NCBI GenBank assembly: GCA_008704415.1
Contig: VXIS01000411.1
Span: forward strand, 1 to 36,502
Direction of reading: 5' to 3'
DNA: 36,502 bases
Origin: Sphaerosporella brunnea
Taxonomy: Eukaryota > Ascomycota > Pezizomycetes > Pezizales > Pyronemataceae
Shown: positions 7,713 through 15,986 of the stretch, piece after piece
Position numbering within the stretch: the stretch's first letter is position 1
How the letters are laid out: every line of letters starts with the position of its first letter
The notes under the pieces: generated by a model
What the model saw: only the letters and a program-made list of their open reading frames with translations
Told to the model about the DNA's origin: nothing
Database searches by the model: none
Position numbers and translations under genes: made by a program

Positions 7713-10377
7713 CCCGTTGGTACGAGAGACACTGATGAGGCTCTCCAAGGCTCGCTGATTTAGCAAGTTGGACGTCCGCGGAGCTTACAACCTAATCCGA
7801 ATGGCAAAGGGTGAAGAGTGGAAAACTGCATTTGGAACCCGATATGGACTATTCGAATCCCTGGTGATGCCATTCGGTCTTACCAACGCCCCTGCTGACT
7901 TCCAACGCTTTATCAATGATACCCTCTCACCGTTCTTGGACCGCTTCGCCTCAGCCTACTTGGATGACATCTTGATCTACTCGGATACCCTGGAAGAGCA
8001 TCAAGACCACCTGCGACAGGTCCTTCGTCGGCTTTCGGAAGCCGGGCTGCATCTCAAACCGGAGAAATGCGAGTTTCACCAACAAGAGGTCAAGTATCTA
8101 GGACTGATTATCGGCATCGACGGCATACGGATGGACCCAGACAAGGTCAAAGCAGTGAGAGCTTGGCCAACCCCGGAGAAGCTGAAGGACGTCAGAGCCT
8201 TCCTTGGATTTGCCAACTTTTACCGTCGATCCATACGCTCCTACTCACAGGTAGTGCGGCCACTCACCCGTCTGACTCAGAATGACGTGCCATTTCAATG
8301 GACCAAAACCGAACAGGAAGCCTTCGACAGCTTGAAGACGTGCTTCACCACCGCTCCAGTCCTTCACCGCTTTGACCACGACCGTGACGTCGTCGTTGAG
8401 ACCGACGCCTCTGACTACGTCTCCGCTGGCATCCTATCACAATACGACGACAACGGCGTCCTCCACCCTGTTGCGTACTTCTCTAAGAAGCATTCCCCTG
8501 CAGAATGCAACTACGAAATCTACGACAAGGAGTTGATGGCTATCGTCCGGGCTTTTGAGGAATGGCGACCGGAGCTCCAATCCGTGGAGAATCCAGTCCA
8601 GGTGCTCACCAATCATAAGAACTTGGAGTATTTGACGACCACCAAGCTCCTGAATCGACGTCAAGCCCGTTGGTCTCAGTTCCTGTCGCAGTTCAACTTC
8701 AAGATCGTCTACCGTCCTGGGAAGTCCGGTGGGAAGCCGGACTCACTAACTCGCAGATCAGGAGATCTGCCTAAGGAGGGGGATGAGCGCACGACTGAAA
8801 ATTTTTCCGTCGTCATGAAGGCCCACCAGATCGTCCACCTCCTGGCCGATGGCCCGCCGGCACAGCCTCCACTACCCCTAGGAGACGAAGCAGTGACACT
8901 TGCCCGCCTGTTTCAAGAAGGTTACGATGCGGACCCGTTTCCGTCTCAGGTCCTCTGGATGTTGCAAGACGGAGTCCGCCATAGCTGCCGGATCACGTTG
9001 GCAGAATGCGTCCAAGAAAGAAATCGTCTCACCTATAGAGGTAAGCTTTACGTGCCCGAATATGAGCCCCTCCGGCTGCACCTGATGCAACAATACCACG
9101 ATGCCCCCGTCGCTGACCACCCAGGAAGATCCAAAACCTTGGAGCTGCTTTGTCGTACCTACCATTGGCCAAAGATGCGGCAGGACGTGGAACGGTATGT
9201 CCGCAACTGCCATGTCTGCCAACGCTTTCGGACCGGTCGTCACACTCCTTACGGCATCTTACGACCCCTCCCTATCCCGGAACGTCCTTGGCAGGACATC
9301 TCAATGGACTTTGTCACTGGGCTCCCGTGGTCACAAGGCTGCGATGCTATTTGGGTTGTGGTCGACCGCCTTACGAAGGAACGTCACCTGATTCCTTGCT
9401 GGACCAATGTCGATGCGGCCGGACTGGCTGATCTCTTCATCCAACACGTATTCCGTCTCCACGGCCTACCGCTTACGATCATCTCCGACCGTGGACCGCA
9501 GTTTGCATCGGACTTCTGGGAACGCATCTGTGTCAGACTGGGTATAGAGCGTCGGCTCTCGACAGCCTTCCACCCCCAAACGGACGGACAGACTGAACGG
9601 ATCAATGCGGTAATGGAGCAGTACCTCCGAGCATATGTTAACTATCTCCAGGATGACTGGGCCGATTGGCTGCCGTTGGCCGAATTCGCAACCAACAACC
9701 AGGCATCGGAGGCTCATGGCTCCTCTCCCTTCTTTGCTAACAAGGGGTTCGACCCTCGTTACCAATTTGACTTGTCCCCTGCGGCCCCCAACAATGTTGA
9801 CGATCGCAGAGCCTTGACCACCGCCAGGACGTTGTCGGAAATCCATTCGCACCTCCGCACGGAGCTCCTACGGGCCCAGATGAGATATCAGGACAACGCC
9901 GACGAGCACCGCATACCGGCCCCTAATTATCAGGTCGGAGACAAGGTCTGGCTTGATGCCCGGAATTGGAAGACTCGGCGTCCAGCCAGTAAGCTGGACA
10001 ATAAGCGTCACGGCCCGTTTGAGGTTACTGAGAAGGTCTCGGCATACGCCTACCGCCTCCGGCTCCATGAGGATATGCATGTCCACCCAGTCTTCCACGT
10101 CTCCCTTCTGGAACCGGCACCCGATGATCCCTACCCGGAACAACGACAGGACCCACCACCTCCGGTGGAGATCGAGGGCGAGCAGGAGTGGTTTGTCGAT
10201 CGGATATTGGACTCCCGACTGCATGGACGGTGGTGTAAGCTCCAGTATTTGGTCAAGTGGACCGGCTACTATCGGCCGAAGTGGGAACCAGCCGAGATGG
10301 TCAATGGTCTGGAAGCTATCGATCGCTTCCACGAGGCCTATCCGGACAAGCCGAGGCCTCTGCCGGAAGATGAATGA
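7713..10377 (+). pseudogene. pol: pol of gypsy 1, second part: RT, RNase H, integrase, chromodomain
   Basis: The frame resumes at 7713 and has one TGA (7756-7758) where R-x-F in related RTs has Trp; then 869 codons are open to TGA at 10375-10377. Numbering from 7768: RT active site Y-L-D-D at 64-67; RNase H Asp213 and Glu255, but the T-D-H-K-N-L motif reads T-N-H-K-N-L (Asn282), losing a catalytic Asp; integrase zinc finger His444, His451, Cys481, Cys484; integrase core Asp514, Asp574, Glu610 with exactly 35 residues between the last two; a GPF module near 748; and a C-terminal chromodomain with Y-L-V-K-W-x-G-Y-x-x-x-W-E-P near 820-840. The chromodomain, which directs integration to marked chromatin, places the element among chromoviruses. 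Confidence 0.93.
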
Positions 10378-10398
10378 GCTTCGCCGGAGCTCAGCCGT

Positions 10399-10411
10399 AG
10401 GAGGGAAATAC
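10399..10411 (+). other. Polypurine tract of gypsy 1
   Basis: AGGAGGGAAATAC immediately precedes the 3' LTR and is the likely plus-strand primer site. It follows the pol stop by about 20 nt. Confidence 0.6.
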
Positions 10412-10923
10412 TGTCACGGCGCAAGTTGGATGGAGTCTTCCGACTAAGCTATCGGCTTTTACTCTCGATGGAATCGGCTGGAACTCTCAGATCTAAGACT
10501 TCAAAGGATGGTAATTCATTTGCTGATCTCAGATTTATCCCCCCCGTGGATGGTTGTCACGTGGTGAGGTTCGGAAGTGGGGGTTGTTTGTGGTGTCGTG
10601 ATGAGGCTCTGTGGGGAGGCTCGGTGAGATGGCTCCAAGCCAAGGTTATGTTCGGCTACCACGTGGCGCGGCGCACCGCGCTCACGTAATTGCTATAAGG
10701 GGCCTTCGCTTCCGCTTTGTTGTTCGTTTTCCTTTCCTCTTTACTGAACCTTCGTATGTCAATCTGAGTACCTTCGTTCCAATCTGAATCCTGACCGTGC
10801 GCATCGCACCTCTTGTCCTGCCTCTTGTCCTGCCTTTGGATCTTGTCCCAGCTCTCGTTCTTGCCCTCTCTGTACGCGAGTACCTTGGGCCCCTGCAGTC
10901 TGTTCTCGACCCTCTCCGTTACA
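10412..10923 (+). repeat. 3' LTR of gypsy element 1
   Basis: 512 bp, colinear with 3756-4267, with about 22 single-base differences, roughly 15 of them transitions and several at CpG (for example CCGAGCCGAGG against CCAAGCCAAGG). It ends CCGTTACA and is followed by the second CTTCC duplication at 10924-10928. It keeps the two CACGTG boxes, TATAAGG and ACTGAACCT. Confidence 0.95.
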
Positions 10924-11233
10924 CTTCCTATTTTGGCTAGTTTAGTTGCCTGTGTGACAACGAGTGATATCAAAAGCACTCCGCGGCCGCGAAACAAGAC
11001 CCGAGCCCACACACGACACCCGCCCTAACGGCGGGCCCATACAAAACAGCGCATTTAGCGATTGCGAAAAAGATTCTTAGACCACTTCCCAAGCTTCTGA
11101 AGACACTCCTTACAAAAAAACATGGTCCAAGTTTGATATAGCCTTGTTGACGCCAAAAGTCACGGAAGGAACGAAAGTGATATACGCCCATCACGATTGT
11201 AATTGCTACCCAGGCCTTCAGTTCTATCGTAGT

Positions 11234-11656
11234 CAGCGTTGTCAGCAGCCTACAATGTCAGCCGAGGCAGAACGTATATTTAGTAGTACAAAGCTGACTC
11301 TTGCTGAGCGTCGGGCGCACCTTGATTGCGAGATCGTTGAGGCGCTGGAGTGCCTGCGTCACTGGGACGCAGCGGGGATGATTTCATCCTGGGACATGTG
11401 ATGGTCAAGCAGGAGAGGAAGGATGTCTTGGAGAAGGGGAAGGGGAAGGGGACAATATTTTTTTTTTTTTTTTTTTTTTTGGAGCGCTGATTCAATTCAC
11501 TTGACTTCTTTTCTTAAGTGTTTCCTGCGGCTGGAGTTCGCAGCCAGCCCAACAGCCGGCCCGTCATAATACAGCCCAAACAGCCAGCCGAGCCTTTTGA
11601 TCAGCCCGACGCAGCCCGACGCAGCCGGCCGGGCCGGTTGGCTACTGACAACACTG
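11234..11656 (+). mobile_element. hAT-derived MITE, copy 1, carrying a transposase C-terminus
   Basis: 423 bp. Left end CAGCGTTGTCAGCAGCC and right end (minus strand) CAGTGTTGTCAGTAGCC agree at 15 of 17 positions. The flanks ATCGTAGT (11226-11233) and ATTGTAGT (11657-11664) are a 7/8-matching 8-bp duplication. Coding on the plus strand, just inside the left end to 11401, is a hAT dimerisation region: M-S-A-E-A-E-R-I-F-S-S-T-K-L, then R-R-x-x-L and a L-x-C-L-x-x-W-like tail. The right subterminal 120 bp is a dense run of AGCC/GGCT words. It interrupts the piggyBac-like gene in frame-verifiable fashion. Confidence 0.8.
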
Positions 11657-12019
11657 ATTGTAGTTACCGGCTGCCACTTTCCACATAAGGGTCGCGGGGC
11701 GCGTCCAGTTTCTGGATCCGGAGTACGCTGCTTTTGGGCATAGGCATTTGTATTGTTGACAAGCGACTCCCAATCATCCTCCGTCCAAAACAATTCAAAC
11801 CAATCTACCGCACTCATCGCCGCTGGATTGCAATTGGACGGTAGGTGAACCTGCATCTTATGTTCCTCACGAGGTAATGGTTTAAAGCAGATCTTTTCTA
11901 CCCCCGCTCCACCTCCACCTTCCTTGGGAGCCGCTACCGGGCCTCTTCCCTCCTGTCGGGCCGTTGCCAAGCCTCTTCCCTCTTGTCGGGCTGCCTCCGG
12001 GCCTCCTCCCTCTGCCTCC

Positions 12020-12085
12020 GAGCTGCCTCCCTTTTTGCCTCCTCCCTTTTTGCCTCCTCCCTTTTTGCCTCCGCCCTTTTGCCGA
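12020..12085. repeat. 15-bp tandem repeat in the piggyBac-like gene
   Basis: CCTCCCTTTTTG-type units repeat three to four times, encoding G-G-G-K-K on the minus strand. Length is a multiple of three, so the frame is kept. Confidence 0.7.
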
Positions 12086-12340
12086 GGCGTCGCCGGACCT
12101 CCTCCCTCTTCGCGGGCTGTGTCGGGGAATCCTCTGTCATCGCCGTCCTCCCAACTGCTTGTGGCTGCCAGCAGCGACGCCACCGCCTGTGTCGCCTGGC
12201 TAGCAGCCTTACGGGTCGATTTCGGCCGCTTACTCGCATTGTCGCTTTCTAGCGCTGCCTTTCGCTTTGGTGGCATGGTGGGTAGGGCGCAGATTGATTG
12301 TAATTTCTATGGTGGTAGAGTAGATACGTGCGACGGATGG

Positions 12341-12555
12341 TACTATCGCGTGGCCCCCAGCTGCGTTTTCTCCCCAGCTGCGCGCTGAAAAGTACGCTGG
12401 CTGGCTCAGAAATACTCATGGCAACGGGCAACGTTTCTGAGTGGTGGTTGCTACGCGAGGTCCCCGCCAAAGCTGCCCGCGTATTTCTCAGCCAGCCAGC
12501 GTACTTTTCAGCGCGACACTGGGGAGAAAACGACATTGGGGGCCACGCGATAGTA
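12341..12555. repeat. Foldback sequence, 75-bp arms, 65-bp loop
   Basis: 12341-12415 and 12481-12555 are inverted copies with about five mismatches, starting TACTATCGCGTGGCCCCCA and ending GCTGGCTSAGAAATAC. It lies about 65 bp upstream of the piggyBac-like ATG. It might be a foldback transposon, a remnant of palindromic regulatory sequence in the element, or a hairpin made on excision of something in the loop. No clear target duplication was found. Confidence 0.75.
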
Positions 12556-12900
12556 GTAGAGTTGCGACGGTGACTGTGCCCAATCAGAAAAATCACCGCT
12601 ACACCTCACTCTAACTCAAAACAGAAGTGCGTCCGATCGACAGAATATGAGCGTGTAGGGGATACCAATATCAGTTCCGATATTTTACCATACATTTCAA
12701 TACATTTCGGACAACAATACAGTGAAACCGTTAGAGTTGCCCCAATGCCGAGTCATGGCTTATGATTCGAGCTTTTTTTTTTTGACTTTCTTCAACGTCG
12801 CTCCGTCCCCGCCTGGTGTTTACACCGAACCCAAGGCCGTCCCCACAACCTCATGTTCGAGTTCCATCAATTCCGCCTCAATTTCCAGCAACTGCTCTTC

Positions 12901-13557
12901 TTAAACCTGATCCCTACTACGTAGCTGCCTAAAAGAACGATTCAGAATGCGCCTATTTACACGGATGTAGGATAGCTTGTCTGCACGCTCTGCTGTGAGG
13001 CGATTCCGCTTTTTGTCGTGGATAAAATTCCTCGTAGAAAATGACCGCTCTGAGAATACAGAGTTAGAGAGAGTGTGAAGCAGCTTGCGGGCAAGCTCAG
13101 CAAGATCCGGTGCAACGGGGGTCATTTCTTCCCAGAAACTCACAGCATGATCTGCCAGTGCCCAGATATGACTTTGGCGACGGAAAGGGTCTTGAGGGTT
13201 CCTGTATTTGGCAAACTGGCTACATGCTGACATTGGGTTTGCGCAATGCTTCCTGATGAAACGGTATAGGTACTTTGTATTGTCGGGTACAATAGTGATA
13301 GGGTCTAGACAGCGAGCAATAATGTGGATGTCGTCCAACTGCTTCGGTGCCGGTCTTACCTTGCTGCGCATCACATATTTCAAAGTTAGCCTGAGTTTCA
13401 GGGTACCGGTCCGGGTGGCGAGGCATTTTGTTAATTTGAATGGGCTCAGGCTGTGGTAGGCAGTGACTCCGAGTCGAAATTCGAAGAGGGCCGCTTTATA
13501 TCCAGGAATTGCTCTATTCCACTTTCTCTTGGGTGCACCGATGCCGAGCTGTCTCAC
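12901..13557 (-). pseudogene. hAT transposase C-terminal fragment (hAT remnant 1)
   Basis: 219-codon frame. Recognisable hAT landmarks: C-L-D-P-I near the middle; then F-W-E-E-M-T-P; L-L-H-T-L-S-N-S-V-F-S-E-R-S-F-S-T-R-N-F; and K-R-N-R-L-T-A-E-R-A-D-K-L-S-Y-I, the C-terminal dimerisation block. The DDE catalytic first half and BED zinc finger are missing, since only about 100 bp separate the frame from the element's 5' terminus at 13659. So it is an internally deleted derivative. A second, more damaged copy is at 13824-14338. Confidence 0.75.
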
Positions 13558-13659
13558 TATAAAATAACATTTTATACTGGCCCAGGCGCAGTGTAAGTTT
13601 ACCTAAGCTTAAGTCACGTACAGAAACGTGCCTAATTGAACCGTAATTATCGACCCCTA

Positions 13660-13667
13660 GAAAACCC
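13660..13667. repeat. 8-bp spacer between tandem hAT remnants (GAAAACCC)
   Basis: The right end of the first hAT remnant (...ACCCCTA) and the left end of the second (TAGGGGT...) face each other across exactly 8 bp, the hAT duplication length. Outer flanks are GTATACAC (3687-3694) and GTATGTAC (15061-15068), alike at 6 of 8 positions. Confidence 0.6.
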
Positions 13668-13823
13668 TAGGGGTCGATAAATACTATTACACTTAAAACG
13701 AACATCATAATACCATACGCTTTGATACCGTAGAAACTTCATGTACCGCACAGTGGCGAAGTCACGGTGCCTTTCTGAAATCAATACCGAGCTTGAGGCA
13801 AAACTACACTCAAAAAAATAAGG

Positions 13824-14338
13824 TTATGCCGAGACTGAGTGACGGCTTATGAACCGCACTTTTTTTTGACTTTTCTCAACGTCCGGGCTCCCGCCGCCGC
13901 TCCCTCCCTGAATCGAGTCCAATGCCATCTCCACAAACTCGTCCTCCAGCTCCATCAGCTTCTCTTCAATGCCGACCAATTGTTTTTCTTCGACTTGGTC
14001 CCAGCTGCGTGGATGGTGGAAGGAGCCTTCCAGAATGTAGGATAGCTTGTCAGCTCGCTCTGCTGTGAGGCTGGGTATTCCTCTTTTTATCGATATCATG
14101 AATGAGGTTCTAGTGGAAAATGAACGCTCCGAAGAAACAGAGTTGGAAAGTGTGTGAAGAAACCTGAACGTTGTGCGAAGGGTGTTATTTCTTCCCAAAA
14201 ATTGTCTGCAAGTTCACACACAGGACTTTGACGGCTGCGGTATTTGACACACTGGCTACGAGCTGCCTCCGGGTTTGTGCAGTGGCACTTTCTCTTGGAT
14301 GCCAAGCTTCTTGATGGCGAGGCCGCCACATCAAACAA
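13824..14338 (-). pseudogene. hAT transposase C-terminal fragment, second degraded copy
   Basis: Two overlapping frames (13824-14198 and 14096-14338) jointly cover residues homologous to the fragment at 12901-13557: W-E-E-I-T-P, then L-H-T-L-S-N-S-V-S-S-E-R-S-F-S-T-R, then L-T-A-E-R-A-D-K-L-S-Y-I. At least one frameshift lies between them near 14160-14190. A glutamate-rich tail (E-E-K-L-M-E-L-E-D-E-F) follows that is largely lost in the other copy. Confidence 0.7.
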
Positions 14339-14367
14339 AGTTTTATACCTCTCTCAAGCGCTGTAAT

Positions 14368-14977
14368 CGATGTACCGTATTCTTCCGGTACGATGAGAAT
14401 TGCCGGCGCCGAAATCAATCCTTTCTAAGTAGCAAACGTACTATGTATGGAAACATGACACCGCCGGCGAATCTTGATTGATGGCCAAGAGGGGCGGGCA
14501 CTGGAGACGTCGCGGTACGACGGAGACACAAGGCGGCCGTGAGAATTAGAGTTGAGTACATAGGTGTCCTCAACCATACCGCGCCCAGCCATTGTCGCCT
14601 CCTTAGATAGTGTTGTCGCCGTCACATAAGATTCGCCGGCGGTGTCATGTTTCCATACATAGTACATTTGCTACTTAGAAAGGATTGATTTCGGCGCCGG
14701 CAATTCTCATCGTACCGGAAGAATACGGTACCAAGACCGTGCTGGATTTCTTAGCTAGCACAAAGGTTGGGAACTGGCCTGAGAAGCCAAGGATGTAATG
14801 ACAACTGATTTACCTTCTCTCATATGTCAGATACGAATTTCATTAATTTTTCCTATGTTTTCTTTCCTTTTAAGACACACCCGACTGTGGGCCTTTGGGG
14901 CTCAAGGGCAGTCTGCATGTACTCTCTTTGTCATGGCCGAAAGCGGCCGAATACATTATTGATTAAAACAAAACAAA
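14368..14977 (+). mobile_element. 5'-truncated Tad-type LINE fragment with 12-bp target duplication
   Basis: Flanked by a perfect 12-bp duplication AAGCGCTGTAAT (14356-14367 and 14978-14989). The plus-strand 3' end has the layout of fungal Tad-like LINEs: a C-terminal coding tail reading V-L-D-F-L-A-S-T-K-V-G-N-W-P and a stop (TAA at about 14797), a 3' UTR with a GACTGTGGGC...GGGCAGTC hairpin, GGCCGAAAGCGGCCGAATA, then an A-rich tail (AAAACAAAACAAAA). About 356 bp of it is a later TA-flanked MITE. Variable long target duplication plus A-rich tail is diagnostic for target-primed retroposition. Confidence 0.75.
14375..14728. mobile_element. TA-flanked MITE with about 101-bp inverted repeats
   Basis: Arms 14375-14475 and 14628-14728 are inverted copies with a single mismatch; the tip is CCGTATTCTTCCGGTACGAT. 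It is flanked on both sides by TA (14373-14374, 14729-14730), the Tc1/mariner target. Loop about 152 bp, non-coding. Removing it with one TA rejoins the LINE fragment. The tip resembles that of the element at 26672 (CCGTATTATCCCG). Confidence 0.8.
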
Positions 14978-15060
14978 AAGCGCTGTAATATATAGGGTAA
15001 GTTTGCCTAAACTTATAGTACCAGAAAGCTACCTAATCGAACCGTCTTTGTCGACTCCTA

Positions 15061-15264
15061 GTATGTACCCTGGGCTCACCATCCCGTCATGTGATGTTTT
15101 CATCGCAAGAGATGAATATCCATCAGACGATTGAGTGATAATGGTCCAGATCTCTCTCTAGCCCGAATTGAGGGCTATTACAAAACAGTCGACAACCTAA
15201 TTGCAAGCTCTCCGACCAGTAGCTATAGATTGGCTCGGAAAATCATCTCCAGCCACAATGTAAC
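15061..15264. other. Short spacer between two hAT-type elements
   Basis: About 200 bases without gene signs. It starts with GTATGTAC, the outer right flank of the hAT tandem, and ends with AATGTAAC, the duplication of the next MITE. Confidence 0.4.
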
Positions 15265-15689
15265 CAGTGTTCTCAACAGCCAGCCCGCCCGGCCGGCTGC
15301 GTTGGGCGGATGTGGGCTGATCAAAAAGCCCGGCTGGCTGTTTGGGCTGCAGCCCACAATGACGACAAATACGACCACCGTGATGTAAACTACTGCTATG
15401 AAATGAAAAGTACATAAAGATGTTCGCCGTGTAAAACGATGACTAGGAGGAGATCACTAGATAGGAGTTTAGTATAACATCACAGATCTTGATAAGTCTA
15501 TCGGCGCTGATTGAACCCCGCCACTTGCAGTGGCCGGTCTTCACCGGAGATCACTCAAAGCTCTGGCAGCCGGGCTGGCCCGAAAGCAGGCTGGGCCGTT
15601 TGGGCTGATGCAAAAAGCCCGCCGGGCTGGCTGCTTAAAGCAGCCGGCCCAGCCCGCCCGGCTGTTTGGGCTGGCTACTGAGAACACTG
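15265..15689. mobile_element. hAT-derived MITE, copy 2
   Basis: 425 bp, ends CAGTGTTCTCAACAGCC and (minus strand) CAGTGTTCTCAGTAGCC. The duplication is AATGTAAC (15257-15264) against ATTGTAAC (15690-15697), 7 of 8. Both subterminal regions are packed with AGCCNGCC/GGCNGGCT words, as in the right end of copy 1. The centre is unrelated to copy 1 and carries no transposase sequence, so the two are independent deletion derivatives sharing ends. It stands about 300 bp past the hxB stop codon. Confidence 0.85.
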
Positions 15690-15986
15690 ATTGTAACTAA
15701 GTACCGCTTTTGTGGAGGCCCCAACCAAGGTGACTTTGAATATCGAATCGGGCCACCCAGAAGAAAAGACCAAAATATATATAATCTTCAGTTTCTGGAG
15801 TCTTTGAATGTAGAAAAACCAATTTTATTCATAGGGCATCATCGCATATCCAAGCTTGTACATCACCGCGACTTATATCTAGAAAAAATAAAATCACAAA
15901 CACCGGCCAACCATAACGCCAACCTCAGTCAATCCTTATGATATCGAAAAAAAAAAAAAAAAGAAAAAAAAAAAGAAAAAAAAAAA
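15690..15986. other. hxB 3' flank with long oligo-A/T tract
   Basis: No gene seen. 15945-15986 is an almost pure A tract on the plus strand broken by single G bases, hence a T tract immediately after the hxB stop on the sense strand. It may belong to the 3' UTR or be a slippage product. Confidence 0.45.

Larger units (their letters stand above)
3756..10923 (+). mobile_element. Ty3/Gypsy chromovirus 1, complete but inactivated
   Basis: 7168 bp with two 512-bp LTRs (TGTCACGG...CCGTTACA), gag, protease-RT-RNase H-integrase-chromodomain pol, a purine tract before the 3' LTR and a 5-bp target duplication. About 1025 bp of the length is a later solo-LTR insertion plus its duplication. The LTRs differ at roughly 22 of 512 positions (by eye, about 4%), so insertion is not very recent. 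Lesions: gag start ATG changed to ATA (4347), the solo LTR in RT (6687-7706), TGA for Trp in RT (7756-7758) and Asp to Asn at a catalytic RNase H position (codon at 8611). It lies in the left arm of the piggyBac-like element. Confidence 0.95.
10970..12276 (-). pseudogene. piggyBac-like transposase, 5' part, split by a MITE and truncated
   Basis: ATG at 12276. The N-terminus is basic (P-P-K-R-K), followed by a low-complexity G-G-G-K-K tract made by an in-frame 15-bp tandem repeat (about 12020-12085). The piggyBac domain starts with W-F-E-L-F-W-T, then N-N-T-N-A-Y-A and W-Q-P-V-T-T-I. Here a 423-bp MITE interrupts it (11234-11656). Removing the MITE and one 8-bp duplication joins T-T-I to E-L-K-A-W-V-A-I, then M-G-V-Y-H-F-R-S-F-R-D-F-W in frame, exactly as in the family. 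Recognisable homology fades after about 11110 and the frame ends near 10970. The catalytic DDD core is absent, so this is a dead, internally deleted copy. Confidence 0.75.
3711..12667 (-). mobile_element. piggyBac-like element with about 44-bp inverted repeats, heavily interrupted
   Basis: The left terminal repeat starts TGGTATCCCCTACACGCTCA at 3711. The same sequence reads inward on the minus strand from 12667. About 44 bp agree with one mismatch (ATCAGACG versus ATCGGACG), and a further TTTTG matches beyond the gypsy insertion point. Between the ends lies a minus-strand piggyBac-like gene start (12276 down to about 10970), so the TIRs probably belong to that element. Removing the gypsy element (3756-10923) and the MITE (11234-11656) leaves about 1.36 kb, far too short for a full element: an internally deleted copy. 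The expected TTAA target duplication is not seen at the flanks. Confidence 0.6.
3695..13659 (-). mobile_element. hAT remnant 1 (Ac-like TAGGG termini), split by nested insertions
   Basis: The left terminus TAGGGGTCGATAAGTA starts at 3695 and the right terminus, read on the minus strand, is TAGGGGTCGATAATTA from 13659. TAGGG ends are typical of Ac-type hAT elements. Only the first 16 bases of the left end remain contiguous; the element resumes at about 12668 after the piggyBac-like insertion, then carries a C-terminal transposase fragment (12901-13557, minus strand). Its own sequence totals roughly 1 kb, so most of the transposase is deleted. The right end is separated by 8 bp from a second copy in the same orientation. 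Confidence 0.65.
13668..15060 (-). mobile_element. hAT remnant 2, same family and orientation as remnant 1
   Basis: Left terminus TAGGGGTCGATAAATAC at 13668; right terminus on the minus strand TAGGAGTCGACAAAGACGG from 15060. The right subterminal region aligns with that of remnant 1 (GGTTCRATTAGG, then GTTTCTGT/CTTTCTGG, then AGGYAAACTTAC). Interrupted by a LINE fragment (14368-14977). Its own sequence is about 780 bp, so it too is a deletion derivative. Confidence 0.7.

Noticed and set aside
11144..11401. 85-aa plus-strand ORF as one gene
   Set aside because: Its first part is antisense to the piggyBac-like gene and its second part is the hAT tail inside the MITE; the border at 11234 is shown by tips, duplication and frame restoration.
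15666..15941. 91-aa ORF after the second MITE
   Set aside because: It begins inside the MITE end and has no recognisable composition, splice signals or homology.
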